Counted from the stretch's first letter, positions 11,460 to 20,115 are shown. The stretch is DNA of 64,000 nt from Poseidonocella pacifica (GCF_900111875.1 NZ_FOJU01000001.1:186001-250000), one strand, 5' to 3'. Numbers and translations: made by a program. Notes: a model not told the origin generated them from the sequence alone.

Positions 11460-12334
11460 CAGTCAGCCCCCCGCTGTGTCGGGTCGAGCACATCGCGCAG
11501 TGCATCGCCCACCAGGTTGAACGCCAGTGCAAGCAGCAGGATCGCGGCACCGGGGATAAAGACCAGCCAGGGCGCGGCCTGAAAATATGTCTGGTTCTCG
11601 AAGATGATGTTGCCCCAGCTTGGGGTCGGGGGCTGCACGCCCACCCCGAGGAAGCTGAGCGTCGCCTCCAGCAGAACAGTGACGGAGATGCCCAGCGTGC
11701 CCCAGACAATCAGGGTCGGCACGAGATGCGGCAGGATATGCCGGAAAAGGATGCGCGTGCGGGAGGCACCGAGGGTCTTTTCGGCGGCGATGAATTCACG
11801 CTCCGCTAGCGACGTGGTTTCGGTATAGACCACGCGGGCCGTCTGAACCCAGTTCACCAGCGCAATGACCATGGCGACGATCCAGAGCGAGGGCTGGAAG
11901 ATTGCGGCGAGGCAGATCGCGAGCAGCAGTGCCGGGAATGCCATCATCAGGTCGGTGAAACGCATGAGCACCGCGCCGAACCAGCCGCGGATGAACCCGG
12001 CGAGCACGCCGACCAGCGTGCCGATCACCAGCGCCACGCCATTGGCGACGACCCCGATGATCAGGGACGTTCGCGCGCCGTAGAGTATCCGGCTGAACAG
12101 ATCGCGCCCCAGAAGGTCGGTGCCCATCAGGAAATCGCCGCCCGGCGGCATGGGTTCACCGAACAGCGTCAGCCCTTCGAAGAGTTGCTCGTCTGGAGGA
12201 AACGGCGCGATCAGAGGGGCGAAAACGGCACCTCCCACCACGAGAAAGATAATCGCGAGGCCGAACAGCGCGAGCTTGCGGCGCAAGAGCCTTCGCAACG
12301 GGCCTGCGTGCGGTATTGCGGTCGCTTCAACCAT
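11459..12334 (-). CDS. ABC transporter permease, DppC type
   Basis: A 291-residue permease with an N-terminal membrane segment (LALFGLAIIFLVVGGAVFAPLIAPF), the DppC-type loop GTDLLGRDLFSRILYGARTSL and the EAA loop AEKTLGASRTRILFRHILPHLVPTL. It pairs with the DppB-type permease. Its start overlaps the 3' end of the ANTAR regulator gene by eight bases, so transporter expression is translationally tied to the regulator. Confidence 0.9.
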   Translation of the reverse strand: MVEATAIPHAGPLRRLLRRKLALFGLAIIFLVVGGAVFAPLIAPFPPDEQLFEGLTLFGEPMPPGGDFLMGTDLLGRDLFSRILYGARTSLIIGVVANGVALVIGTLVGVLAGFIRGWFGAVLMRFTDLMMAFPALLLAICLAAIFQPSLWIVAMVIALVNWVQTARVVYTETTSLAEREFIAAEKTLGASRTRILFRHILPHLVPTLIVWGTLGISVTVLLEATLSFLGVGVQPPTPSWGNIIFENQTYFQAAPWLVFIPGAAILLLALAFNLVGDALRDVLDPTQRGAD

Positions 12335-12920
12335 TGTCGGTCTCCTCGCCGGGGGCGGGGGCCACGATCCGTTCGGCAGCCTCTTCGAAGCTCACGCGCC
12401 ATGCCATGGCCAGCCCGCGTAGCTGGGCATATGCCTCGTCCTCGGACTTTCCACGTGTGGCGAGCATGGCAACGGCGCGCACGACCGTCTGACGTTGACC
12501 AAGTCGCCGTCGGAGCGCCTCGATCTCACAAGCCAGTTCGGCGCGCGCATCGAATGTCGCGCGGGCGATCAAGAGGGCTGAGTAAGCGCCTCCATCCCCG
12601 ACGGGTTTGAGGATCTGGGCATCGGCCCCGAAATTCATGAGCCATTCGATCCGGCCTGGAGCTTCGGAACCTACGAGCGCGATCATCGGCATCGGGGCCT
12701 CCCCCGGAGCCCAGGGAAACTGATCCTCATGGGCGGTATCCACGTCAATGAAGAGATAGTCGGCGGCGCGCGCGGACGGCGGCAACTCTGGCCAGTGGCA
12801 ATCTACGTCCAACCCGATTGCCTCCAACTGGCGGGTGAGCGCGCTTACGGTCGGGTGCGGCCGATGCAGGATTGCGGCCCGCGCCCCGCCAAGGTCAGGT
12901 ATGCGAAGCTTCCGTCTCAT
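12327..12920 (-). CDS. ANTAR-domain antiterminator, AmiR-like
   Basis: A 197-residue protein. Residues 1-110 form a receiver-like domain without the phospho-acceptor pattern (YLFIDVDTAHED, then IALVGSEAPGR). A helical linker runs to about residue 140 (ACEIEALRRRLGQRQTVVRAV), and residues about 135-190 form an ANTAR domain (RAVAMLATRGKSEDEAYAQLRGLAMAWRVSFEEAAERIV). This is the AmiR arrangement: in Pseudomonas, AmiC holds AmiR inactive until an amide binds, after which AmiR binds leader RNA and prevents termination. The gene overlaps the amiC-like gene by four bases. Its likely target is the terminator at 14032-14079. Confidence 0.85.
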   Translation of the reverse strand: MRRKLRIPDLGGARAAILHRPHPTVSALTRQLEAIGLDVDCHWPELPPSARAADYLFIDVDTAHEDQFPWAPGEAPMPMIALVGSEAPGRIEWLMNFGADAQILKPVGDGGAYSALLIARATFDARAELACEIEALRRRLGQRQTVVRAVAMLATRGKSEDEAYAQLRGLAMAWRVSFEEAAERIVAPAPGEETDNG

Positions 12921-14014
12921 TTGACGACCCGAAGTGGCGCCGGGACGGCGATGTCGCGTGTCAGATAGGGGTCGCCATCGCGCGGGGGCGCACTCCGCAA
13001 AAGGTGGAAAGCCCCTTGCCGAACCTGTGCGATCGCGACGGGCAGGCGGCTGTGGTGGGTCCGCGCGCTCAACCCCATCTGCGCAGCTTCCGGCCGTGAC
13101 AGCAGCAGTGATAACGGGAGCTTTTCACCACCGGGGTTGCCCGAGAGAAGATGCGCCAGCATCATCACGGAGGCATGGGCGGCGGCCTCAAGTGAGGAGA
13201 TGAAATCATCCCGTCCGAAGTTTCCGGGCATCGGTTGCGGCAACCCGCGGAACCAAGGACCGGCAGAAATCAACCCCTCGGCAGGAGCGCCAATCGCGGG
13301 CAGTTCGCATTCCGTGAGATTGCACGACAGAACGGGGCAGTTGGCCGCGCCAAAGAAGGGATCGCGATGGCGCAATTCAGCCATGGCGGCAAGGAACGCA
13401 TATTGCGAAGGACCAATAAGCTGGTTCAAAACGAAATCGGGCTTGAGGTCGGCAATCTCCTCGACGATCCGGCCCACTTCGGTTGACCCGAGGGGCAGGT
13501 AGCGCTCCCCAAGCACAGAGCCGCCTCCGCGAAGCACGATCTCCCGGGCAAGGCGGTTCATTTCCCAGCCCCAGATATAGTTTGACCCCGTCAGATAACC
13601 GCGCATCCCGTACTGCGAGAAGGTGTATTCCATGAGGGGGAGCAAATGCTGATTGGGGCAGCCGTGGGTATAGACGATGCGGTCGGAGGCTTCGAAACCC
13701 TCATAGGGGGTCGGATACCACAAGGCGCCGTCCATACGCTCCAATGCGGGAATGACTTCCTTCCGGCTCCAAGAGGTGGTGCAACCGACCACATGGCGCA
13801 CATCTTCATCCCGCAGAATTTCCTCGCACAGGGGAGCGTAGGCATCGACGTTCCCACCCGGATCACGTTCGATCGGGTCAAAGGCCACATCCAGAGTCGG
13901 ATCCCCATTGACCTGCGCGATCCCTTTCAATGCGCCAGCACGGCTGGCCTCGCCGAGCAGCGAGTAGGTGCCGGACCGTGAAAATAGGATGCCAAGGCCG
14001 ATTTTGCGCTTCAA
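12917..14014 (-). CDS. AmiC-like amide sensor (binding-protein fold, cytoplasmic)
   Basis: A 365-residue protein of the urea/amide-binding family. It begins MKRKIGLGILFSRSGTYSLLG with no signal peptide, so it is cytoplasmic, unlike UrtA. Family motifs include GCTTSWSRKEVIPALERMDG, LWYPTPYEGFE, GCPNQHLLPLMEY and GSNYIWGWEMNR. It is the likely ligand sensor and negative partner of the ANTAR protein encoded immediately downstream. The start codon is TTG, with GGGAG six bases upstream, placed right after the T-run of the leader terminator. A non-ATG start fits a regulator kept at low level. Confidence 0.85.
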   Translation of the reverse strand: MKRKIGLGILFSRSGTYSLLGEASRAGALKGIAQVNGDPTLDVAFDPIERDPGGNVDAYAPLCEEILRDEDVRHVVGCTTSWSRKEVIPALERMDGALWYPTPYEGFEASDRIVYTHGCPNQHLLPLMEYTFSQYGMRGYLTGSNYIWGWEMNRLAREIVLRGGGSVLGERYLPLGSTEVGRIVEEIADLKPDFVLNQLIGPSQYAFLAAMAELRHRDPFFGAANCPVLSCNLTECELPAIGAPAEGLISAGPWFRGLPQPMPGNFGRDDFISSLEAAAHASVMMLAHLLSGNPGGEKLPLSLLLSRPEAAQMGLSARTHHSRLPVAIAQVRQGAFHLLRSAPPRDGDPYLTRDIAVPAPLRVVK

Positions 14015-14031
14015 AGCGGTCTCCCAGAACG

Positions 14032-14079
14032 AAAAAACCCCGCAGATCCCTACCTCCCCAAATGGGGCGCTGCGGGATC
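14032..14079 (-). promoter_or_regulatory. Leader attenuator of the amiC-amiR-amide transport operon
   Basis: On the minus strand, GATCCCGCAG (14079-14070) can pair with CTGCGGG (14045-14039), which is followed by six T (14037-14032): an intrinsic terminator. It ends 17 bases before the amiC TTG start, and the ribosome-binding site follows directly. GATCCC (14079-14074) can alternatively pair with GGGATC (14050-14045), enclosing CCCC-ATTT-GGGG; this uses the same CCC and excludes the full terminator. Such overlap is expected of an antitermination switch. I did not find canonical paired ANTAR hexaloops with A1 and G4. Confidence 0.75.
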
Positions 14080-14298
14080 GCGGGGCGTGAATGCCAACTA
14101 TGTTCGTATGTCAGGCTTTTCCGGGCGAGGGCCCACTGTCAACCTCCCGCATGGGATTTCTCAGGTCCGTTTGCGTGCAGGCTCGACAGCTGCACATATT
14201 TTGGGCTTCGTTCTGCGAGAGGTTGTGTGGGGTCGACCAGCGGTCTTCCATAGGGGGCCTGAAGGGCGCTCCCATTGAGAAGGGTTCCGTCGCGCGTC

Positions 14299-15306
14299 TC
14301 AGGAAACGGGATCGGCCTCGGACATTTCCCGCGCCTGCGCAGGGGTCATCCCGGTCCAGCCGTGAAACGCGCGATAAAATGAGTTTGGATCTCGATAGGC
14401 GAGGAGATAGCTGGTCTCCTCCGCGCTGAGCTGCTTTTCCCTCAAGTAGGTCAGGGCTAGTGATGCGCGGGTTTGCTCAAGGATCGCTTGGAACGACGTG
14501 CCGGTTTCCTTGAGTTTGCGTTGCAGGCTCCGTTTGCTCAGGCCCAATCGCTCGGCAACCCTATCGGTTGAGATCTGGCCCGAGGGCAGCAGTTCGGTCA
14601 CGCAGCGTTGCACGCGCTGAACGATGCCGCCCTCCTGTTCCAGACAGGACAATCGGCTGAGCAACTCTCGTTCGATCAGAGCGTAAAATTCCGTATCGGC
14701 GGAGATAAGTTTGCGCTGCGCATCGTGTGCGGAGAAGGACAGCATGGTTCGCCCGCCCGCGCGGATGGGTACGCCGACAAATGCCTCATAAGCCTCGCTG
14801 ACCCGAGAAAGCTCCGGAAGCTCAACCGCCAGAGGCACAATGCGATGGGCAGTAAAGGTCCGGACGAATTCCAGAAAGAAGATGATCTCGGTCGCGGCCA
14901 TGATGTCAGGCACAGGCGCAGGTCCTTCGGGATGAAAGACGACGTCGAGCCTGCTCTCTTGCTCGGTGATCTCCAGACGGATGGGTGCAACAAGTGGTTT
15001 GAAAAGCGCAAGCCTTTGCAGGCCCGTCTGAACATCCGGACTGCTGGAGAAGGCGAGCAAGGCCGGTTGGAACGGACCCCGCGCTGCGCCTTGTCCAAGT
15101 CGAAGCGGCAGGTCTGCATCGCCGTATTCTGCCTCGAACGCTTCCCATAGGGCAAAGTAGGTTTGAGCATCGACGCCTTTGCCCTCGTTCTCAAAAAAAT
15201 CTGCGGACCGGCCGATCCTCGCGAGGACACGCCCAGGGGAGACATCGAGCAGGGTGCAAATCTGAAGCCAGACGGCGGCGACGGGAAAGTGGCTTGAAGC
15301 TGACAT
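14299..15306 (-). CDS. AraC-family transcriptional regulator
   Basis: A 335-residue regulator. The N-terminal two thirds resemble the arabinose-binding-like domain of OruR/ArgR-type regulators (LLDVSPGRVLARIGRSADFF, FALWEAFEAEYGDADLPLRLGQ). The C-terminal roughly 100 residues carry two helix-turn-helix motifs (STDRVAERLGLSKRSLQRKL and YLLAYRDPNSFYRAFHGWTG). The ATG at 15306 is preferred; a GTG 15 codons upstream is possible and neither has a strong ribosome-binding site. It is divergent from the iorA/iorB-like genes, whose activator it probably is, through the direct repeats at 15386-15419. Confidence 0.85.
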   Translation of the reverse strand: MSASSHFPVAAVWLQICTLLDVSPGRVLARIGRSADFFENEGKGVDAQTYFALWEAFEAEYGDADLPLRLGQGAARGPFQPALLAFSSSPDVQTGLQRLALFKPLVAPIRLEITEQESRLDVVFHPEGPAPVPDIMAATEIIFFLEFVRTFTAHRIVPLAVELPELSRVSEAYEAFVGVPIRAGGRTMLSFSAHDAQRKLISADTEFYALIERELLSRLSCLEQEGGIVQRVQRCVTELLPSGQISTDRVAERLGLSKRSLQRKLKETGTSFQAILEQTRASLALTYLREKQLSAEETSYLLAYRDPNSFYRAFHGWTGMTPAQAREMSEADPVS

Positions 15307-15385
15307 AAGTGTGATCGTTCCGAGGGAGCGCGAATGGGCCGGACTTTGCACTGCGTAGCGGGCCGGTCACGTGCATTGGCTTGCG

Positions 15386-15419
15386 TGGCGCAATTTGCTG
15401 AATAATTGGCGCGAATTGC
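15386..15419. promoter_or_regulatory. 21-bp-spaced direct repeats, candidate AraC-type operator
   Basis: TGGCGCAATTTGC at 15386-15398 and TGGCGCGAATTGC at 15407-15419 agree at 11 of 13 positions and are offset by exactly 21 bp, two helical turns. They lie between the divergent araC-type gene and the molybdenum hydroxylase genes. AraC-family proteins characteristically bind two half-sites in direct repeat with this spacing. Confidence 0.6.
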
Positions 15420-15497
15420 AAGTTTTTTATTGGAGGCATGCGGCGTATTCTGGGCGGGAATTGCGGCCACAGGCCGGCAGCCGATGGAGATACTCTG

Positions 15498-15962
15498 ATG
15501 ACACGCGAGTTGAAGATCAACGGAAAGACCATGGTGGTCGAAGCCGAAGAGGGCACTCCCCTGCTTTGGGTGATCCGTGATGAGTTGAAGATGACAGGGA
15601 CCAAGTTCGGTTGCGGCGTCGCTGCTTGCGGGGCCTGCACTGTTCATGTGGACGGCCAGCCGATGCGTTCGTGCCAAACCTATGTCGAAGACGTCGAGGG
15701 GGCTGAGATCACAACCATCGAAGCCATGTCGGGCGACCGCGTGGGTGCCGCAATCCAGCAGGCATGGACGGAGCTTGATGTGGTGCAGTGCGGCTATTGC
15801 CAGTCGGGACAGATCATGTCCGCGGCAGGTTTGCTCGCAGAGAACCCCAAACCCTCCGCCGATGAAATCGACGCCTACATGTGGGGCAACGCCTGCCGCT
15901 GTGCCACCTATCAACGTATTCGCGCGGGCGTGCAGCGCGCCGCCGAAATTCTGGAGGGTTGA
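15498..15962 (+). CDS. Molybdenum hydroxylase iron-sulfur subunit (isoquinoline 1-oxidoreductase alpha-like)
   Basis: A 154-residue two-[2Fe-2S] protein. The plant-type cluster ligands are in KFGCGVAACGACTVHVDG plus MRSC, and the second cluster in VQCGYCQSGQIM and NACRCATYQRI. It passes electrons from the molybdopterin subunit encoded four bases downstream. The start at 15498 has GGAG eight bases upstream; in-frame codons further upstream lack one. This two-subunit arrangement without a FAD subunit is that of IorAB and aldehyde or quinoline oxidoreductases. The substrate is unknown. Confidence 0.9.
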   Translation: MTRELKINGKTMVVEAEEGTPLLWVIRDELKMTGTKFGCGVAACGACTVHVDGQPMRSCQTYVEDVEGAEITTIEAMSGDRVGAAIQQAWTELDVVQCGYCQSGQIMSAAGLLAENPKPSADEIDAYMWGNACRCATYQRIRAGVQRAAEILEG

Positions 15963-15966
15963 TCGT

Positions 15967-18150
15967 ATGACCATGACCACATCCCGCCGCGGGTTTCTTC
16001 AGAGTGCTGCTGCGGGGGCCGCCGTATTGCTCGTAGGTGTTCGCGCCGATGGTGTTCTCGCCGCCGGAACGGACACGGCGCAGGACCTCAACCCCTTCGT
16101 TCGCATCAGCGCGGACGGCCGCGTGACCGCAATCGTCAAGCATTTCGAGATGGGGCAGGGGCCGACCACCGGGCTCACCACGCTGATCGCCGAAGAGCTT
16201 GGCGTCACGATGGAGCAGATCGACTATGCGTTCGCTCCGTCCAACCCCCAAGTCTACAACAACCTGCTTTTCGGACCGTTTCAGGGCACTGGCGGCTCGA
16301 CCGCCATGGCTAACAGTTATGAGCAGTACCGCAAGGCGGGGGCCGCCGCGCGGGAAATGCTGATCGCAGCAGCCGCGCAGGAGTGGGGCGCCGAGGCAGC
16401 GGAACTTGATATCGTGGATGGCCAGATTGCCGGTGCGGGGCAAAGCGCACCGCTTTCCGATTTCGTGACTCGCGCCTCCGCGATGACAGCCCCTACGGAG
16501 CCGCGCCTTCGCCAACCCGAAGAGTGGCGTCTCATCGGCAAGGAGGGCGCCGTTCGCCGGAAGGATACCCCGTCGAAGATCGATGGCTCAGGTCTCTTTG
16601 CGATGGATATCCAACTCGACAACCAGCTCGTGGTTGTAATCTCTCATGCGCCGCGCATGGGTGCCAAGGTTGCCGGTTTTGACGCGAGCGGTGCCGAAGG
16701 CATGCGCGGTTTCGTCATGGCAAAGGCGTTGCCAGATGCGTCTGGGGTTGCGGTCTATGCTGAGAGCACATGGGCCGCGATCAGCGCCCGCGATATGATC
16801 AGTGTCGATTGGGACATGAGCAATGCCGAAAACCGGTCTTCGGATCAGATCCGGGAGGAGTTGCTTGCCGGGGTAAACGGTGAGAGCACCTATCAGAATT
16901 GGGGGGATCAGGCCGCTACCGCCGCCAATGTGGACGGCGCAGCCAAAGTGATCGACAAGACGTTCTATTTCCCCCTGCTGGCCCATGCCCCGATGGAGCC
17001 GCTCACCTGTACCATAGAGCCGAGGGAAGATGGGGGCGCGATCCTGCATGACGGGGCCCAGTTCCCAACCTTCGGGCATATGACCCTATCGCAGGTACTG
17101 GACCTGCCGATGGAAAAGGTGGAGGTCCGCACGGTTCTGGCGGGTGGGTCTTTCGGTCGGCGCGCCAATCCGACTGCAGACTATAACCTCGAATGCGCCA
17201 TGGCCTTTGCGATGACGGATCGCACCCGCCCGGTGAAGCTGGTCTGGACTCGCGAGGACGACGTTCGCGGCGGATACTACCGGCCCGCTTTTGCCCACCG
17301 CGTCCGGGTCGGGCTGACCGAAGAGGGCAAAATCCTCGGCTGGGATCATCGCATTGCGGGTCAGTCGATCATGAAGGGCACTTCGATGGAGCAGATGTCC
17401 GTAAAAGACGGGGTGGATCATTCCTCTGTCGAAGGTGTGGCGGACCGCCCCTATGCGATCCCCGGTATGGCCGTTGGGCTAACCGATCATGAAAAGGCGA
17501 CCTCTGTGCTTTGGTGGCGTTCGGTCGGGCACACGCACACGGCTTATGTCATGGAAAGCATGATGGACCTTATCTCAGAGGAGACGGGAGTGGATCCCGT
17601 GGCTCTGCGCCTGTCGCTGCTGCCGGGTGAAACCCCGGCGCAGACCCGGATGGCGGGCGTGCTGCGCCGCGTGGCGGACATGACCGATTGGGATGCGGGG
17701 GCACCCGAGGGGCGTGCGCGGGGGCTGGCTGTCCACCATTCGTTCGGCTCCTTCGTGGCGGAGGTCGTGGAGATTTCCGGCGGAGAGGCGGAGCCGGTCA
17801 AGATCGAGAAGGTCTTTGCCGCCGTGGACTGCGGAGTGCCTGTCAATCCCGATGTGATCCGCGCCCAGATCGAAGGCGGAATCGGCTATGGGCTGGGCCA
17901 TGCCATGCGCAACGAAATCACTCTGACAGAGGGCGAGCCGGACCAGTACAACTTCCCGGACTATGAGCCGCTGCGGATCTCCGATATCGGCGGGATCGAG
18001 GTCGCAGTCTTCCCTTCAATGGAGGCACCGACCGGCGTTGGCGAGCCGGGCACTCCGCCGTCCGCTCCCGCACTGGCGAATGCGATTGCGCGGGCCGGGG
18101 GCGAGCGTGTGACTGAACTACCCATGTTGACGCAGGTTGATTTCGTCTAA
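15967..18150 (+). CDS. Molybdopterin-binding subunit, isoquinoline 1-oxidoreductase beta-like
   Basis: A 727-residue catalytic subunit. Residues 1-30 hold a Tat signal (TSRRGFLQSAAAGAAVLLVG), so the folded enzyme is exported. Characteristic stretches are VKHFEMGQGPTTGLTTLIAEEL, GTGGSTAMANSYEQ, KDTPSKIDGSGLFAMDI, VLAGGSFGRRANPTADY and VGEPGTPPSAPALANA. The last holds the likely catalytic Glu region (GEPG). An open frame continues upstream to 15646 but overlaps the small subunit in another frame. No cytochrome c or XdhC-like maturation gene is adjacent. Confidence 0.88.
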   Translation: MTMTTSRRGFLQSAAAGAAVLLVGVRADGVLAAGTDTAQDLNPFVRISADGRVTAIVKHFEMGQGPTTGLTTLIAEELGVTMEQIDYAFAPSNPQVYNNLLFGPFQGTGGSTAMANSYEQYRKAGAAAREMLIAAAAQEWGAEAAELDIVDGQIAGAGQSAPLSDFVTRASAMTAPTEPRLRQPEEWRLIGKEGAVRRKDTPSKIDGSGLFAMDIQLDNQLVVVISHAPRMGAKVAGFDASGAEGMRGFVMAKALPDASGVAVYAESTWAAISARDMISVDWDMSNAENRSSDQIREELLAGVNGESTYQNWGDQAATAANVDGAAKVIDKTFYFPLLAHAPMEPLTCTIEPREDGGAILHDGAQFPTFGHMTLSQVLDLPMEKVEVRTVLAGGSFGRRANPTADYNLECAMAFAMTDRTRPVKLVWTREDDVRGGYYRPAFAHRVRVGLTEEGKILGWDHRIAGQSIMKGTSMEQMSVKDGVDHSSVEGVADRPYAIPGMAVGLTDHEKATSVLWWRSVGHTHTAYVMESMMDLISEETGVDPVALRLSLLPGETPAQTRMAGVLRRVADMTDWDAGAPEGRARGLAVHHSFGSFVAEVVEISGGEAEPVKIEKVFAAVDCGVPVNPDVIRAQIEGGIGYGLGHAMRNEITLTEGEPDQYNFPDYEPLRISDIGGIEVAVFPSMEAPTGVGEPGTPPSAPALANAIARAGGERVTELPMLTQVDFV

Positions 18151-18158
18151 AAAAGGTC

Positions 18159-18192
18159 GCGCCGCTTTTGCCATAAGAGATGAAGGCGGCGC
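18159..18192. terminator. Hairpin between convergent iorB-like and tetR genes
   Basis: A 7-bp GC stem (GCGCCGC at 18159-18165 with GCGGCGC at 18186-18192) encloses a 20-base loop. On the minus strand it is followed by GACC and a run of six T (complement of 18149-18154), so it most likely ends the tetR transcript. On the plus strand it may also slow readthrough from the hydroxylase genes. Confidence 0.5.
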
Positions 18193-18788
18193 TATTTGAC
18201 GCGGAGCGCTTCGATGGCGCCTGCCATGTCTTCGGCAAGCGCTTCGATCTCATCTTGCGGGCTCCCGAGATGTAACTCGAACCGCAGGGCGGAAACATAG
18301 GCCTGAAACAAATGCGCCAAACGCGAGGTATCGACGTCTGTCGCGATCTCGCCCTGCTCCTGCGCAGCGTCGAAAGCCGCAGAGATTTCGGAGCGCATCG
18401 CAGAAAAATATGCCTTAGACTGCTCCGCGATCGCGGGCTCCGTGTTGCGTGTCTCAACGAATGATTTGACGATCATGCACGCTTGTCGCGTGCCGTCTTC
18501 GGGTGACAGCAAAGCATAGGCACGAAGGTGATCTGCCAGCCCCTGAAGCGGGGAGGACGCCTCCGAAATCTGGGCGCGAAACTGCTCGCGGAACGTCTCG
18601 AAATAGCGTTCAAGCGCGAGCAGATAGAACGCTTCCTTGCTCTGGAAAGCGGCATAGATACTGCCCGGCTTCATCGCAAGCGTGCCTTCGAGGTCCTTGA
18701 TGGAGGTCGCGTGATACCCTTTGCACCAAAAAAGTGACATCGCCGAATCCAACGTCTTGGCGCGATCGTATGGGGCGGCACGCGCCAT
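18192..18788 (-). CDS. TetR-family transcriptional regulator
   Basis: A 198-residue repressor. Residues 8-55 form the helix-turn-helix (YDRAKTLDSAMSLFWCKGYH, TSIKDLEGTLAMKPGSIYAAF); the remainder is a helical ligand-binding and dimer domain with Cys in RQACMIVKSF. It is the last gene of a three-gene operon with the DsbA-family and carboxymuconolactone-decarboxylase-family genes. The palindromes at 20190-20234 upstream of that operon are the likely autoregulatory operators. The inducer is unknown; the redox character of the partners suggests an electrophile or oxidant. Confidence 0.85.
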   Translation of the reverse strand: MARAAPYDRAKTLDSAMSLFWCKGYHATSIKDLEGTLAMKPGSIYAAFQSKEAFYLLALERYFETFREQFRAQISEASSPLQGLADHLRAYALLSPEDGTRQACMIVKSFVETRNTEPAIAEQSKAYFSAMRSEISAAFDAAQEQGEIATDVDTSRLAHLFQAYVSALRFELHLGSPQDEIEALAEDMAGAIEALRVK

Positions 18789-18791
18789 GCC

Positions 18792-19439
18792 TCAGGCGTC
18801 TTTCTCGGTCAGTTGACGCAGGATGCTTGCGTAGGTGTCGCTGCCTTGCGCGCCGGTCACGAGATGCTGGCCGGCAAATACGATGGCGGGCACGCCGCGC
18901 ACGCCCTGCTGCAGCCAGAAGTGCTCATGCTCCCGCACCACATCCGCAAAGCGCCCGTCGGCAAGCACCGCTTGAGCCTCGTTGCGATCCAGCCCGGTCT
19001 CGGCGGCGATGTCCAACAGCACCTCTGTGTTAGAGAGATCGCGGTTGTTGGTGAAATGTGCCGTGAAAAGAGCGAGTTCGAGATCGTGTTTCCGCCCTTG
19101 TTCGCCCGCCCAGTGCAAAAGTTGATGCGCGGCAAAGCTGTTGTGCATGCGCATATCCCCGGAAAACCGGAAGTCGATCCCAAGATCTGTGCCGAGAGTG
19201 GTCATCTGGGCGCGGTTCTGTGCGGATTGCTCTGGTGTTGCTCCGTATTTCTCGGCGATGTGCTCGCGCATGTTCTGGCCTTCGGGCGCCATCTCTGGGT
19301 TTAGCTCAAACGGGTGCCAGTGGATTTCATGGGCGACACCCTCGGAGTCGAGCGCGCGTTCGAGTTGCCGGAAGCCAATGATGCACCACGGGCACATTAC
19401 ATCCGAGATGATATCAATGCGAAGCGGCGTCTGAGTCAT
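18792..19439 (-). CDS. DsbA-family thiol oxidoreductase, FrnE-like
   Basis: A 215-residue cytoplasmic thioredoxin-fold protein with active site C16-P-W-C19 (SDVMCPWC) and the FrnE/2-hydroxychromene-isomerase-like helical insert (HWHPFELNPEM, SNTEVLLDIAAETGLD, RGVPAIVFAGQHLVTGAQ). The cis-Pro element GVPA is present. It has no signal peptide. The gene lies three bases upstream of tetR and downstream of the AhpD-like gene, so it is probably a cytoplasmic disulfide or glutathione-linked oxidoreductase in a small TetR-controlled stress operon. Confidence 0.87.
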   Translation of the reverse strand: MTQTPLRIDIISDVMCPWCIIGFRQLERALDSEGVAHEIHWHPFELNPEMAPEGQNMREHIAEKYGATPEQSAQNRAQMTTLGTDLGIDFRFSGDMRMHNSFAAHQLLHWAGEQGRKHDLELALFTAHFTNNRDLSNTEVLLDIAAETGLDRNEAQAVLADGRFADVVREHEHFWLQQGVRGVPAIVFAGQHLVTGAQGSDTYASILRQLTEKDA

Positions 19440-19520
19440 CTGTGGTCCTTTCTCGGCCTTGGTACGGCAGATATCGTGTTACCGGAGCCTAGATCAACCT
19501 GAGGCCCGGTTGGAGTGGGT

Positions 19521-19542
19521 GCGGCCCCCATTGGGGGACCGC
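19521..19542 (-). other. Intercistronic hairpin
   Basis: GCGGTCCCCC and GGGGGCCGC on the minus strand pair into a strong stem with a three-base loop, lying between the AhpD-like gene and the DsbA-family gene. No T-run follows, so it is more likely an mRNA stability or processing element than a terminator. The 112-base gap otherwise shows nothing. Confidence 0.4.
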
Positions 19543-19551
19543 AATCATGGG

Positions 19552-20115
19552 TCACGCTGCTTTGTCGGCCGGAGACCATGCAAACTTCTGGAACACCTTG
19601 TCCACCGGCGTTTCTGCCACGTGGTTGGTATAGTTCGACATGACTTTCTGGCTGTAGCCGAGGATCACTTCGAGGATGTTGCGTTTGGTAAACCCTGCGT
19701 CGAGGAACGTGTCGACATCTGCCTCCGACAGGTTGCCATGCTGCCGCACGAGCTTGAGCGTAAAGGACCGCAACGCCTCGAGCCGTTCATTCGGCAGCGC
19801 GGTTCCCTCGCGCAGTGCGTCGGTGATCGCATCATCCACATTCATGCTTTTCGCGATCCCAGTATGGGCCGGGACGCAGTAGTGGCAGGCGTTTTCCACG
19901 TTTACCGTTTGCCAAACGACGGTCTTCTCATCCGCATCGAAGCTCGAATTCAGGAAGAGCTCATGCACACGTTGGTAGGCTTCAAGAAGCTCGGGCGACT
20001 CGGCCATCACGGCATGCAGGCCTGGAACAAAGCCGAATGCTGATTTGGACGTTTCGAGAAGCGGCTTGGCGGCATCGGGTGCAGTGTCTTCGGTGTGTAG
20101 AGTAAAGTCCGTCAT
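19552..20115 (-). CDS. Carboxymuconolactone decarboxylase/AhpD-family protein
   Basis: A 187-residue helical protein with the AhpD-type redox motif C77-H-Y-C80 in VENACHYCVPAHTGIAKS. AhpD-type members reduce peroxiredoxin partners through this dithiol, whereas true carboxymuconolactone decarboxylases lack it. It is the first gene of the operon with dsbA-like and tetR, directly downstream of two TetR-type palindromes. A peroxidase-partner or thiol stress role is likely; decarboxylase activity is unlikely given the CXXC. Confidence 0.87.
   Translation of the reverse strand: MTDFTLHTEDTAPDAAKPLLETSKSAFGFVPGLHAVMAESPELLEAYQRVHELFLNSSFDADEKTVVWQTVNVENACHYCVPAHTGIAKSMNVDDAITDALREGTALPNERLEALRSFTLKLVRQHGNLSEADVDTFLDAGFTKRNILEVILGYSQKVMSNYTNHVAETPVDKVFQKFAWSPADKAA

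Noticed and set aside
14137-14142. TTGACA -35 element for the amiC operon on the minus strand
   Set aside because: No acceptable -10 lies 16-18 bases downstream (AAAGCC at 17), so a promoter cannot be claimed from it.
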